A DNA stretch of 64,000 nt, from contig NZ_CP136693.1 of NCBI RefSeq assembly GCF_032922745.1, forward strand, positions 1,674,001-1,738,000, given 5' to 3'. The notes below the pieces were generated by a model that had not been told where the DNA came from, did no database searches, and was given only the letters and a program-made list of their open reading frames with translations. A program made the translations under genes and the position numbers. This document shows, one piece after another, positions 53,160-62,296 of the stretch (its first letter is position 1; each line of letters begins with the position of its first letter). The stretch is from Marinobacter salarius (GTDB lineage Bacteria; Pseudomonadota; Gammaproteobacteria; Pseudomonadales; Oleiphilaceae).

Positions 53160-54461
53160 CTAGTTCATAAGGTAATCTGCAAGTGCTTGGTAAGCCGCTA
53201 ACGAGGTTACGTCATTGATGGCATTGCTGGGAGTGGGGTGAGACGCGAAGCGAGCAATCACCATCTGAGCGGTCGGATCAACGTAAAGTGTCTGACCATG
53301 GATGCCTCTGGCGGCGTATGCGCCATTTTCATTGTGAAAAAGCCACCACAGGCTTTTATAGCTACCGTTTGGAATGGTGTCGTATTTGGCCTTGGCAAAG
53401 TCATCGGGGTCAGCGCCGGCAGTGATGCTTTTTATGGCTGCTTGCGGAATCAGACGCTTCCCGTTGAGTGAGCCCTCATTCAGCATGAGTTGCCCGATAC
53501 GGCCAAGGTCTCTTAAGCCCATGCTCAAGCCGCCGCCCGCAAACGGCGTTCCGATGGAGTCGATGGTGAAGTATGCGGACTGTTCTGCGCCCATTTTCTG
53601 CCAGATGCGTTCCGACAGTTGTTGTGCCACCGACTTGCCGGTAACCCTGGCAATGATCCACCCGATGGTATCGACGTTTATGGTTTTATAAGCAAAAGCT
53701 TCGCCATGTTGTCCCTCCGGTTGAACGGTCTGGAGGTATTCGAAGTAGCTCCTGGGTCCCTCGAATCCGGGAGGTTTCGGTAGCGGTGTGGCCGCTTTTG
53801 AGTAGACCCAGACATCGGCATCAGGGTCTGAATAGTCTTCGCTGTATTTAAGGCCGGTTGTCATGTTCAGGATCTGGCGCACAGTGGCGTCTCCAAACGC
53901 GCTGTCTTTAAGTTCCGGCACAAGCTCTCCGGCTAAAGCGTGTTCATCAAGCGTGCCCTCGGCAATCAGCGTTTCGGCGATCAGGCCTGTTACGGATTTG
54001 GTCATCGACATGGCCGCGTGCTTTCCTTGCCCGTCCAGGCAGCCTGAATAGCGCTCGTAGACCACTTTCCCTTTGTGCAGAACAATTACTCCGTCAGTGT
54101 GATTAGCCGTATAAGCCTCTGCCCAGGTCATGGTGTCGCCGGTATCGCTGCGCTGGAATTTGACTTGGGCGATATTTTCGTCGAGCTGATAATCAAGTGG
54201 GACTGGCGCGCCGAGGCCTCGTGATACTTCTGTCGTTGGTAGCAATTCGCGAAGGTGACACACTGACCAGTTGAGTTTGGGAGCGGAAAAAAAGTCGCGA
54301 TCGCTATTCCGGATGATACGGTTTTCGGGCGGTGGAAAGCCTTCCATCCACTCTCTTTCATTCTCTGTTGTGTCGGCCACCGCCGTGGTGTTAATGCACA
54401 CGGTCATTGTCAGCACCTTGATCCAGAGATTGGTTTTAATGGTGTTAATCTGTTTGTACAT
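53160..54461 (-). CDS. Serine hydrolase, class C beta-lactamase / NylB-like esterase fold
   Basis: The 433-residue exported protein has a signal peptide (about 1-29). Catalytic SxxK is S152-M-T-K155 within AAMSMTKSVTGL. The body resembles 6-aminohexanoate-dimer hydrolase and EstB esterases (NMTTGLKYSEDYSDPDADVWVYSKA; INVDTIGWIIARVTGKS). The third motif is IHGQTLYVDP rather than KTG, as in the esterase branch, so it is unlikely to give beta-lactam resistance. It faces a catabolic-looking cluster and could hydrolyse an ester or amide substrate there. Confidence 0.85.
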   Translation of the reverse strand: MYKQINTIKTNLWIKVLTMTVCINTTAVADTTENEREWMEGFPPPENRIIRNSDRDFFSAPKLNWSVCHLRELLPTTEVSRGLGAPVPLDYQLDENIAQVKFQRSDTGDTMTWAEAYTANHTDGVIVLHKGKVVYERYSGCLDGQGKHAAMSMTKSVTGLIAETLIAEGTLDEHALAGELVPELKDSAFGDATVRQILNMTTGLKYSEDYSDPDADVWVYSKAATPLPKPPGFEGPRSYFEYLQTVQPEGQHGEAFAYKTINVDTIGWIIARVTGKSVAQQLSERIWQKMGAEQSAYFTIDSIGTPFAGGGLSMGLRDLGRIGQLMLNEGSLNGKRLIPQAAIKSITAGADPDDFAKAKYDTIPNGSYKSLWWLFHNENGAYAARGIHGQTLYVDPTAQMVIARFASHPTPSNAINDVTSLAAYQALADYLMN

Positions 54462-54742
54462 AGTGGTTGTATCCCGGATTAATCGTCAGAGTTGTAGCGA
54501 AGGCGCCTTGGCACATGCACGGTTAGCCGAATATCAGTAAGCCGCCATCAGATCAGTATCCCTCTTCTTTTCCTAAGATCAGAGTTGCCAAAAAAACTTT
54601 CAGGCACATCGTCCATTTGAGGGTTTTGTAACGATTTGCAAGCAGGCAATTGATTTAGTCCCAACAGACCATGCCGATGTGTATGGATTTCCGGAAAGTT
54701 GCAGAGTTCAAGAATTGCGTTCGATACAAGGAGACAAGAACA

Positions 54743-56122
54743 ATGCAACGTAGTTATTTGGGGGCGCTGATTGGTGCTGCAATGATTCCAGTATTTTTAT
54801 CGTTTACTGCTAACGCGGCTGTAGGGTCAGAACAGATTGAGCGCCTTGGGAAAGATCTGACCTGTGTAGGTGCAGAAACGCAGGGGAACTCGGCGGGTAC
54901 AATTCCCGAATTCACAGGCCGTTACTTGGGTGCAGTGCCCGGTTGGAATCCAGAGCCCAACTCCGGCGAACATCCTAAGGATCCTTATGCCGAGGAGTCC
55001 CCTCTGTTTGTCATAACCGGGCAAAACTACGACCTTTTTGCGGACAAGCTTTCAGAAGGTCAGCGTGCCATGTTTGAGCAGTATCCGAGCACTTTTCGGA
55101 TGAACATCTATCAGGGGCACAGGGACTTCCGCTATCCGGATTTCGTGTGTGAAAGGGCAAAATACAATGCGGAAAGAGCTCGAGTTACCTACCGTGGCTT
55201 GGGTTATATGGGGATGGGCCACACACCGTTTCCGTTTCCAGAGACCGCGTTGGAGTTGCTGTGGAATCATATGGTGCCATTTCGCGCATACACTGACGAA
55301 AGCGTTCGCGACATTGCGTCTGTAAATGCGAGCGGGGATGTTGGCTTTGGTCGGGCAGAAGGGCAGTGCTTGGCCTTGTCCAACAAACCTGAAGGTCGTC
55401 CTCTCACAAGTGATGGCGTCTCGGCCATGTGTCGTACCGAGGTGCTCCTACCTATTCGTGAGAAAGGGAACGTTTCGATTAATCACGAGCCTTATAATTA
55501 CTCGAGAGATAAGCGTGTGGTCTGGTCCTACAATGCCGGTACTCGTCGAGTCAGACTTGCGCCGGGATACGGTTTTGATCAGCCCCTTGGAGGAAGCAAT
55601 GGCAATATGACCATTGATGAGGACAGGTTGTTCAACGGGTCGCCAGAGCGGTACGAGTGGACGATCGTCGGCAAGCGCGAAATGTATATTCCTGCGAATG
55701 CCTACAAGCCGAATACCGACCAGGTTTCTTATGAGGCCCTTTTGACGCCTCGTCACGCGAACCCTGATTTCATGCGATATGAGTTGCGACGGGTGTGGGT
55801 CCTTGAGGGCACTCTGAAACCAGAATTCAATCACCTCTATGGCAAACGCCGACTGTTTCTCGACGAAGATACATGGCATGCGGTTGTCGCTGATAATTAC
55901 GACAGACGAGGCCAACTGTGGAAGCATGCTTTCGCTAACTACTATTATCACCCCGACAGTTCAGCTTGGCAGATTGGCAGCTCCTTCTACCACGACCTTA
56001 CGAGCGGAGAATATCTTGCCTACAACCTGACGAACGAACGTCGCCAGGGACCTGTAATCAACAGGGGTAATCTGAAGGCTTACGAATTTACGCCAGATCG
56101 GTTGCGGGCGCAGGGACGTTAA
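54743..56122 (+). CDS. DUF1329 exported protein
   Basis: The 459-residue protein has a signal peptide (about 1-25) and the DUF1329 pattern: IERLGKDLTCVGAETQGNSAGTIPEFTGRYLG, GMGHTPFPFP and LYGKRRLFLDEDTWHAVVADNYDRRGQLWKH near the end. The fold is related to LolA/LolB lipoprotein carriers. Members often pair with DUF1302 proteins in steroid, alkane or aromatic degradation clusters, suggesting hydrophobic substrate handling at the outer membrane. No DUF1302 partner is here. The start at 54743 has AAGGAGA. Codon use looks less GC-rich than in the ast and glc genes. Confidence 0.85.
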   Translation: MQRSYLGALIGAAMIPVFLSFTANAAVGSEQIERLGKDLTCVGAETQGNSAGTIPEFTGRYLGAVPGWNPEPNSGEHPKDPYAEESPLFVITGQNYDLFADKLSEGQRAMFEQYPSTFRMNIYQGHRDFRYPDFVCERAKYNAERARVTYRGLGYMGMGHTPFPFPETALELLWNHMVPFRAYTDESVRDIASVNASGDVGFGRAEGQCLALSNKPEGRPLTSDGVSAMCRTEVLLPIREKGNVSINHEPYNYSRDKRVVWSYNAGTRRVRLAPGYGFDQPLGGSNGNMTIDEDRLFNGSPERYEWTIVGKREMYIPANAYKPNTDQVSYEALLTPRHANPDFMRYELRRVWVLEGTLKPEFNHLYGKRRLFLDEDTWHAVVADNYDRRGQLWKHAFANYYYHPDSSAWQIGSSFYHDLTSGEYLAYNLTNERRQGPVINRGNLKAYEFTPDRLRAQGR

Positions 56123-56220
56123 GCCGCGAGATGGTCTGAATTGACGATGTCGAAAAGAGAGTTCAGGTAGATGCTCTTTCCAGTATGTCTGTCTGAAAAC
56201 ATAAAATGAGGTGTGAGATT

Positions 56221-57012
56221 ATGCCAATTTCCGTCGTAACGGGTGCCGCATCGGGCATCGGTGCTGCTGTTTCTGAGAAGCTAAAGAGTCAAGGCCACAC
56301 TGTGGTCGGAATTGATCGGGCGAATGCCGATGTGTCCGCTGATCTCTCCACGCCTGAGGGTCGTAAAGCTGCGGTTGAGCAGGCTCTGGAGAAAGCCGGA
56401 GGTAAGGTTGATCAATTGATTCTCTGCGCCGGGTTGGGGGTAACGGCACCCAATGCTGGACTGATCGTGTCCGTCAATTATTTTGGCGTCAGTGAATTGC
56501 TGGAAGGGTTCTTCCCGGCGCTCCAGACCGGTGACTCACCTTCAGCCGTGGTTGTGGGCTCCGTTGCGTCGGTTCAACCCGGTGCTGATCAGTCACCCCT
56601 GGTGGCAAAAATGCTGGAAAACGATGAAGACGGTGCCCTTGCGCTGACACAGGAGCGTGAGAATTCCATGGAAGCCTATGGCGGCTCCAAATACGCTGTC
56701 AGCGTTCTGGTTCGTCGGAAGGCCATTGAATGGGGCAAGGCCGGGGTCCGTTTGAATGTAGTGGCACCGGGTGCTGTTGAAACGCCCCTTCTTCAGGCTT
56801 CAAAGGAACATCCAAAGTATGGCGAAGCTACGAAGAAGTTTGTGGCTCCCCTGGGGCGTGGAAGTCGTCCGGAAGAGCTCGCAGATGTTATCTGTTACCT
56901 GACCTCAGATCAGGCGAGCTTCATACACGGGACCGTTCTTTTTTGCCGATGGCGGCATGGATGCAATGCTCAGGCCGGGCAACTTTTGAATACTGCAGAG
57001 GACGGATCATGA
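56221..57012 (+). CDS. 3-alpha-hydroxysteroid-dehydrogenase-like SDR with a C-terminal frameshift
   Basis: The N-terminal 230 residues match the HsdA-like branch of short-chain dehydrogenases: VVTGAASGIGAAV cofactor site, ILCAGLG, SVNYFGVSELLEGF, the catalytic Tyr/Lys in AYGGSKYAVSV, and APGAVETPLLQ. After FIHGTVLF the frame runs into unrelated sequence and stops at 57012. Dropping one T from a six-T run (56939-56944) restores ADGGMDAMLRPGNF and a stop at 56987-56989, the expected family C-terminus. So either one T was inserted or the base call is wrong. GAGGTG precedes the ATG at 56221. Confidence 0.8.
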   Translation: MPISVVTGAASGIGAAVSEKLKSQGHTVVGIDRANADVSADLSTPEGRKAAVEQALEKAGGKVDQLILCAGLGVTAPNAGLIVSVNYFGVSELLEGFFPALQTGDSPSAVVVGSVASVQPGADQSPLVAKMLENDEDGALALTQERENSMEAYGGSKYAVSVLVRRKAIEWGKAGVRLNVVAPGAVETPLLQASKEHPKYGEATKKFVAPLGRGSRPEELADVICYLTSDQASFIHGTVLFCRWRHGCNAQAGQLLNTAEDGS

Positions 57013-57842
57013 AAGTTGATTCAGAGATTATCGCAGAGGGACTTGCTTTTCCGGAGGGGCCGCGCTGGCGTAATAACCTTCTTTGGTTCTCAGATTTCTA
57101 CAGCGGTAAGGTTTACACGCTGTCACTGGCCGGTCAGCTGGAAAAGCAGATTGACGTACCAAGCCAACCCTCTGGCCTAGGCTGGACACCTGAGGGTCAC
57201 TTGCTGGTGGTCTCCATGATCGACCGGAAGCTGTTGCGTTGGGATGGTAAAGACCTTGAGGAGGTTGTCGATCTTTCTGCGCTAGCTGGCGGATGTTGTA
57301 ACGACATGTATGTGGCCAATGACGGGACGGCATTTGTCGGCAACTTCGGCTTTGATATTTTCGGTGGTGAAACCTTTCGGCCCGCCCGGCTTATTAAGGT
57401 GACCCCGAATGCCGATGTAGAAGTCGCTGCAGAAGATATGCATTTCCCTAATGGTACGGTAGTCGTCAATAACGGCCAGACCCTGATTGTGGCTGAATCA
57501 TTTGCGAATCGACTTACAGCTTTTGATATTGACCCTCATGGCGCGCTCTCCCGGCGCAGAGTATGGGCGGATTTGGGTGAGCACTCACCCGATGGCCTGT
57601 GTCTGGATCGTGATGGTGGCATTTGGGTTGCTACCCCGGGGCCTGGCAGGGCCGGGTTGGTCCGAGTGGCAAAGAACGGCGAAATAACGCATGAAATCAC
57701 TGTGAGCCAAGACGCCTACGCTTGTGCTTTGACTTGTGATGGCCGTTATCTCCTGGTTTGCACCTCCGCCCATGCAGAGCCCTCCGAATGTCTGCGTTAC
57801 CGCAGCGGGCGGATAGAGAAGGTTGATTTGACCGGTTTATGA
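57009..57842 (+). CDS. SMP-30/gluconolactonase-like protein
   Basis: The 277-residue six-bladed propeller begins IIAEGLAFPEGPRWRNNLLWFSDF, the SMP-30 hallmark with the metal-binding Glu in the FPEGP motif. It continues with GCCNDMYVANDG (Asn ligand) and GEHSPDGLCLDRDGGIWVAT (Asp ligand). Members hydrolyse lactones in sugar or ring-cleavage pathways. It directly follows the SDR, overlapping its frameshifted reading by 4 bp, so it is in the same operon and may open a lactone formed by that pathway. Confidence 0.85.
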   Translation: MKVDSEIIAEGLAFPEGPRWRNNLLWFSDFYSGKVYTLSLAGQLEKQIDVPSQPSGLGWTPEGHLLVVSMIDRKLLRWDGKDLEEVVDLSALAGGCCNDMYVANDGTAFVGNFGFDIFGGETFRPARLIKVTPNADVEVAAEDMHFPNGTVVVNNGQTLIVAESFANRLTAFDIDPHGALSRRRVWADLGEHSPDGLCLDRDGGIWVATPGPGRAGLVRVAKNGEITHEITVSQDAYACALTCDGRYLLVCTSAHAEPSECLRYRSGRIEKVDLTGL

Positions 57843-57866
57843 GCCAGTAGGGAAGAGGCATGCGGT

Positions 57867-58304
57867 TCAGCCGCTGCGCTCCACCAATGAAAAGCGGTCG
57901 AATTCCGTTTCCACTATTAGCCATTTACCCTCAATGCGGCGATAACGATCTCTGTATTGACCTCCTAACTGCATAGTGGCGCCGGTCTCTCTATCCTGAT
58001 TGAAGTAGTACAGGGCCCAGCGGGCAACCGCTTCATCTTCCCCTTCTAACCTTATTTCAGGGTTGCTCCCATGATGAAGATCTATGACTCGCTCATTGCA
58101 GGCCAGCTTCTGAAACAAAGCCACAAAGCTGTCTCGATCTTTAAAACTACCGAGGGGGCCAAAATCAATGAATACATCGCCGGGAGCAAAACACTGGCGA
58201 ATGACCTCAACGTCTTTTGTATCGCAAGCATTCAGGTACCGATGCTTCAGTTCGCGGATATCTTCAAGTGCCTCCAGGCGGGCAACGCGCTGTTCAAGTT
58301 CCAT
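57867..58304 (-). CDS. SnoaL-like (NTF2-fold) protein
   Basis: The 145-residue protein begins LEQRVARLEALEDIRELKHRYLNACDTKDVEVIRQCFAPGDVFIDFG, the standard SnoaL-like polyketide cyclase/isomerase N-terminus. It also has a DLHHGSNPEIRLEGEDEAVARWALYYFNQD segment. The fold includes ketosteroid isomerases and dehydratases, and the His/Asp pair fits such chemistry, but the reaction is unknown. AGGAG precedes the ATG. It shares an operon with the SDR at 58355. Confidence 0.82.
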   Translation of the reverse strand: MELEQRVARLEALEDIRELKHRYLNACDTKDVEVIRQCFAPGDVFIDFGPLGSFKDRDSFVALFQKLACNERVIDLHHGSNPEIRLEGEDEAVARWALYYFNQDRETGATMQLGGQYRDRYRRIEGKWLIVETEFDRFSLVERSG

Positions 58305-58354
58305 GTTGAGCGCTCCTTTTATAATCGACGAGGAAATTCCGGGTCATATCGAAC

Positions 58355-59233
58355 TTACTCAACTCTTGCAGGGTGGAATTTGCGTGGCTCTCCCAAGACG
58401 CTGCGATAGGAGGCAGGTTTATGGCCGTCTTGATCAGTAATGCCGTACTTTGCGGCCAGCTCTGCGGTGATTAAAGTTTGCCCGGAGATTTGTTTCAACT
58501 CAGCGTCATTCAATAGTGCAAGGATGACCCGACCGTTGAATTCCGGGGTTTCTGCGTTAGCCATAACGGATTCATATTTGTCCGCGCGCTCAACGGCCGC
58601 AATGGCTGAGCGTTCCGTACGCTGGGGGCCCAGCCATAGTGAAGCAGTGGCTACATTTGTACCCTCGAAATCTGCAGCCATATCAAAGGCGATCTTGTCG
58701 ATGCCGGCCTTCTGACCACCGTAGGCCGGGCCACGCATATAGCAGTCCGCCCCGAATGATGAGGTGAAAGCAATCAAGCCACGAGGCGATTTAAGTAACA
58801 GCGGTGCAGCGTAATAGCTGGCAATATAGGAGGATCGCAGGCCGACATTGAGCATCTCCACCATATCGATCGGCTTACTCCAAAACGGTCCGGGATCAAT
58901 AAGGTTTTCGTGGAGAAAGGCCGCATTGTTCACCAAAACGTCCAGGTGTCCTTGTTCTCGCTCGATTCGAGCGAAAAGCTGGCGAACCTGTTCATCAATG
59001 GCGTGATCGCAGCCTACGGCAATTCCCTTGCCTCCAGCGTGGGTAATCGCTTCTGCGGTTTCCTTAAGAGTGCCTGATAAGGTCTGACCGCGAAGCTTTG
59101 CATTGCTTTTCGTAGCAGAGCGGCCAGTAACGTAGACGGTCATTCCAGCGGCCCCTAAAACGATCGCAATGCCCCTGCCAACGCCACGACTGGCGCCGGT
59201 TACGACGGCCACTCCTCCGCTTGGTTGATTCAT
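58355..59233 (-). CDS. DHRS1-like short-chain dehydrogenase/reductase
   Basis: The 292-residue protein has a Rossmann site VVTGASRGVGRGIA, the NNAA motif (VLVNNAAFLHE), the catalytic Ser region FTSSFGADC and Tyr/Lys in GPAYGGQKAGIDK. The long form and TERSAIAAVE segment match the DHRS1-type branch. It oxidises or reduces an unknown alcohol or ketone with NAD(P). It is upstream of, and likely co-transcribed with, the SnoaL-like gene (50-bp gap). Confidence 0.87.
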   Translation of the reverse strand: MNQPSGGVAVVTGASRGVGRGIAIVLGAAGMTVYVTGRSATKSNAKLRGQTLSGTLKETAEAITHAGGKGIAVGCDHAIDEQVRQLFARIEREQGHLDVLVNNAAFLHENLIDPGPFWSKPIDMVEMLNVGLRSSYIASYYAAPLLLKSPRGLIAFTSSFGADCYMRGPAYGGQKAGIDKIAFDMAADFEGTNVATASLWLGPQRTERSAIAAVERADKYESVMANAETPEFNGRVILALLNDAELKQISGQTLITAELAAKYGITDQDGHKPASYRSVLGEPRKFHPARVE

Positions 59234-59415
59234 CTGCTCACCCTTATAACTGAGTCGGTGTTACTGAATTAAAGAAGAGTGGCTTTCAGGGCACGGCCAC
59301 GCATCGTCTTATCAGACTAAGGCGAGGCTGAGTTCTCACGCCGGCTTCGCATTTGAATCGCACCGGTTTGTCTTCTTGAAGATAGGTCAACTGATGACTG
59401 GTGTAATGGCTTGAA

Positions 59416-60618
59416 TCAACGCGCCAAATCGCTGTTGGCCCTCGCTGTGTCAATCGCTTGCTGTAAATCTGCAATCAAATCCGAAGGGTCTTCCAGGCCA
59501 ATGGATAATCTGAGCATACCGTCACTGATCCCTCGTTTTTCTCTCTCTTCTTTCCCAATGTCATGATGACTTGTGACTGAAGGTTGGCTGACCAGGCTTT
59601 CTACACCGCCAAGACTGGTTGCCAACAGGAAGATTCGCAGATTGTCGGCAACGGCTGTGGCTGTTGGGCCTCCGCCAGCGATTTCGATGGTCATCATTCC
59701 GCCGAAGCCGCTCATCTGTTCGCTGGCCAGTTGGTACCCCAGGAAAGATGGCAGGCCAGGATAAAGAACCCGTGTTACGCCGGGATAACCGTCCAGGGCC
59801 CGCGCGACAGCCATGGCATTTTCATTGTGTTGCCTGATTCGCACGGGCAGGGTGCGAAGGCTCCGGGAGAGCAGGGCAGCAGTCTCGGGTGAAAGTAACT
59901 GGCCAAGGTTCTTACGCCAGGCGGCAACGGTCTTGCTCAATGGTGCCGACGACATCAGGGCACCAGCAGTAAGATCACTATGACCGCCCAGATACTTGGT
60001 GGCGCTGTGAACCACCAGGTCTGCACCCAACGCCAGTGGACGCTGATTTATGGGAGAGGCAAAAGTGTTATCAACGGCCAGTAACGCTCTTTTTTCGTGG
60101 GTGACCCTGGCCATGGTACGAAGATTAATGATGGCGAGGGTAGGGTTAGCTGGGGTTTCGCAGAACACAAGCATGCCGGGTCTGCTCAACGAAACCTCGA
60201 GATCTTCCGCGTTGGCTCGAAGAAGAAAGGTGACCGGGATACCCAATGGCAGGCAATGATTGGTAAGTAGCTCCTGCGTTCCACCATAGATATCACCAAT
60301 ACAGACAACGCCCTGTTGGCCGTGGGCGAGAATTGTTGCGGAAATCGCCGCCATCCCCGAAGCAAAGGCGAGCCCTGCCTCGGCATGCTCCAGCGTTGCA
60401 AGGCCCTGTTCCAGTTCCTGAATGGTCGGATTGGTTCCCCACCGGGTGTAGAGGTAGCCCGGCTTTCGTGCCTCAATGCCGTCCAGTTGCGCTTCGGTGT
60501 CACGGAAGCGGTAGGTGGTGGTGTTATAGATTGGTGAGTAGGGACTGCCAAAGGCATCCTGATGGCGTCGATTATGAATAATGCGCGTGGATTGGCCTTC
60601 TGAATGATCAGTAGTCAT
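59416..60618 (-). CDS. Trans-sulfuration PLP enzyme (cystathionine gamma-synthase/lyase family)
   Basis: The 400-residue Cys/Met-metabolism PLP enzyme has TTTYRFRDTEAQLDGIEARKPGYLYTRWGTNPT, the phosphate-binding ASGMAAISATILA, VDNTFASP and the Schiff-base Lys in VVHSATKYLGGHSD. It could act as cystathionine gamma-synthase, O-acetylhomoserine sulfhydrylase or methionine gamma-lyase; the sequence alone does not decide. Its neighbours are a sulfide:quinone reductase and a sulfite reductase subunit, so a sulfide-linked role is attractive. AGAGGTG precedes the ATG. Confidence 0.85.
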   Translation of the reverse strand: MTTDHSEGQSTRIIHNRRHQDAFGSPYSPIYNTTTYRFRDTEAQLDGIEARKPGYLYTRWGTNPTIQELEQGLATLEHAEAGLAFASGMAAISATILAHGQQGVVCIGDIYGGTQELLTNHCLPLGIPVTFLLRANAEDLEVSLSRPGMLVFCETPANPTLAIINLRTMARVTHEKRALLAVDNTFASPINQRPLALGADLVVHSATKYLGGHSDLTAGALMSSAPLSKTVAAWRKNLGQLLSPETAALLSRSLRTLPVRIRQHNENAMAVARALDGYPGVTRVLYPGLPSFLGYQLASEQMSGFGGMMTIEIAGGGPTATAVADNLRIFLLATSLGGVESLVSQPSVTSHHDIGKEEREKRGISDGMLRLSIGLEDPSDLIADLQQAIDTARANSDLAR

Positions 60619-60763
60619 GTCTAATCACACCTCTTCCCGGATGACTTATGGCTGCTTTTTACTCAGTGCATGTTCATGATCGGGCGGATGCGATGGGCAC
60701 CCATTTTTGATGGTTATACCAACAGCTACTCTCTGACTGGCAGCCTAATACCCTTGAGGCCCT

Positions 60764-62002
60764 CTAGTTCAGTGGCTTGTGGGCGATATCCAGTTCTTTG
60801 CCCTTGAGCATGTAATCAAAGTAGAACGGCGGCAGAAAATGCTTTTTCACCTGCCAGTAGAACCGGGACTCTTTAAATGGGCTCAGAGGCAGGGTAGGGG
60901 CAACCTTTCCACCATAGATGAATTCCGCCAGCATGACCTTGCCATAGCCCGTTACCACCGGACAGGAGGTGTAACCATCGTAGCTGGCGCTGATGTTACC
61001 GCCAGAGAGTTTGGCCAGAATGTTGGCGGCGGCTACCGGTGATTGCTTGCGAATGGCCGCCGCCGTTTTAGAAGTTGGTAGCGAGCTGGCATCGCCGAGG
61101 CTGAACACGTTACCGTAGGATATATGCTGCATGGAATGCTGATCTACATCCACCCAGCCGTCTGCGTTGGCCAGAGCACTGTTCCGGATAAAATCCGGAG
61201 CGCACTGTGGCGGCGTAACGTGCAACAAGTCGAAGGCTTCTTTTACTTCGCTGGTCTCGCCGGCGCTGCTAGTAAAGCGGAAGGTAGCAACTTTCTTGTC
61301 TCCGTCCACCGCAACCAGATTGTGGTTCATCAATAAACTGACGTTATGCCGTTTGGCCACCTGAGTCAGCGGCGGTACGAAGTCGGGTACGCTGAACAGG
61401 GCCCCGCCAGCGGCAAAGAACTTCAGTTCGCTACTTCCAGCAAGGCCTTTTCTGCGCACATAGTCCGCTGCGAGATAGGCAATTTTCTGGGGTGCTCCGG
61501 CGCACTTGATGGGTGCCTGTGGCTGGGTGAACAATGCCTTTCCGCCCTTGAATGCCTTCAGACACTGCCATGTGTATTCCGCCAGTGACGGGTCATAATT
61601 GCTGCAGACACCGTTGCGTCCGAGGGTATCCCGGAGCCCTTCCACACCATCCCAGTTCAGCTTCAGTCCGGGTGTCACCACCAGAATATCGTAAGCCAGT
61701 CTGCGGCCATCTGAGAGCGTTACCGAATTGCTATCTGGCTCAAGTTCATCGACGGCGGCTCTCACCCAGCGAGCGCTAGCCGGCAGGGTTTCCGCCTGTG
61801 GCCTGGCGGTTTTGGCGAGAGAATAGGCTCCACCGCCCACTAGCGTGAAGGCGGGCTGGTAGTAGTGAACGTCGTTTGGCTCAACGATTGCAACGTCCAG
61901 CCCTGGGCGTTGCCTTAGCAGAGAGGCGGCGACGCTGGTGCCGGCGGCTCCGGCGCCGATAACAACGACGGTGTGGTGTTGGGTGGTCTCTGGTTTGGCC
62001 AT
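60764..62002 (-). CDS. sqr: Type II sulfide:quinone oxidoreductase
   Basis: The 412-residue flavoprotein has an N-terminal FAD site (VVVIGAGAAGTSVAASLL) and a second dinucleotide region. Three Cys lie in typical places: Cys133 (NGVCSNYD), Cys167 (IKCAGAPQK) and Cys347 (SCPVVTGYG). The C-terminal FYFDYMLKGKELDI helices help hold the membrane. It oxidises sulfide and passes electrons to quinone, for detoxification or energy. AAGGAG precedes the ATG. A 15-bp palindrome just upstream may be a sulfide-regulator operator. No persulfide dioxygenase or rhodanese is adjacent. Confidence 0.9.
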   Translation of the reverse strand: MAKPETTQHHTVVVIGAGAAGTSVAASLLRQRPGLDVAIVEPNDVHYYQPAFTLVGGGAYSLAKTARPQAETLPASARWVRAAVDELEPDSNSVTLSDGRRLAYDILVVTPGLKLNWDGVEGLRDTLGRNGVCSNYDPSLAEYTWQCLKAFKGGKALFTQPQAPIKCAGAPQKIAYLAADYVRRKGLAGSSELKFFAAGGALFSVPDFVPPLTQVAKRHNVSLLMNHNLVAVDGDKKVATFRFTSSAGETSEVKEAFDLLHVTPPQCAPDFIRNSALANADGWVDVDQHSMQHISYGNVFSLGDASSLPTSKTAAAIRKQSPVAAANILAKLSGGNISASYDGYTSCPVVTGYGKVMLAEFIYGGKVAPTLPLSPFKESRFYWQVKKHFLPPFYFDYMLKGKELDIAHKPLN

Positions 62003-62023
62003 GAATCTGCTCCTTCCAATGTG

Positions 62024-62038
62024 TCATTCATAGAATGA
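62024..62038. promoter_or_regulatory. 15-bp palindrome upstream of sqr
   Basis: TCATTCATAGAATGA is a 6-bp inverted repeat with an ATA centre, 22 bp upstream of the sqr start. It has the size and position of an operator for a repressor dimer, perhaps an ArsR-family sulfide sensor, though no such gene is in the window. A TTAGATCTAA palindrome lies nearby at 62056-62065. Confidence 0.45.
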
Positions 62039-62296
62039 AACGTTTGGATTTAATGTTAGATCTAAAACCAAAAAACATGGAATGATGGAGGTCATTTGCT
62101 GTCGATCGTTTTCGAATATCCATAAACCGCTTTTAAATCATGTCGATAAGTAGTAAATCGAAAAAACAGATAAATAATATCAAAACAATCTGATTTATAA
62201 GGGTTGTGTTTGCTTCCTAGAGTGCCCGTGACATTTTCGGCCCCCTCCGGATTGCCTTCCGGAGAGGCCACTCACACTGTGTTGCGGTGGCTTATT

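Noticed and set aside
53160..54461. Beta-lactam resistance gene
   Set aside because: The fold has SxxK but the KTG triad motif is replaced by HGQ as in esterases and NylB-like hydrolases.
56939..56944. Programmed frameshift at the T6 run in the SDR
   Set aside because: Recovering the family C-terminus needs a +1 shift, while such T-runs usually promote -1 shifts; no stimulatory stop codon or structure is evident.
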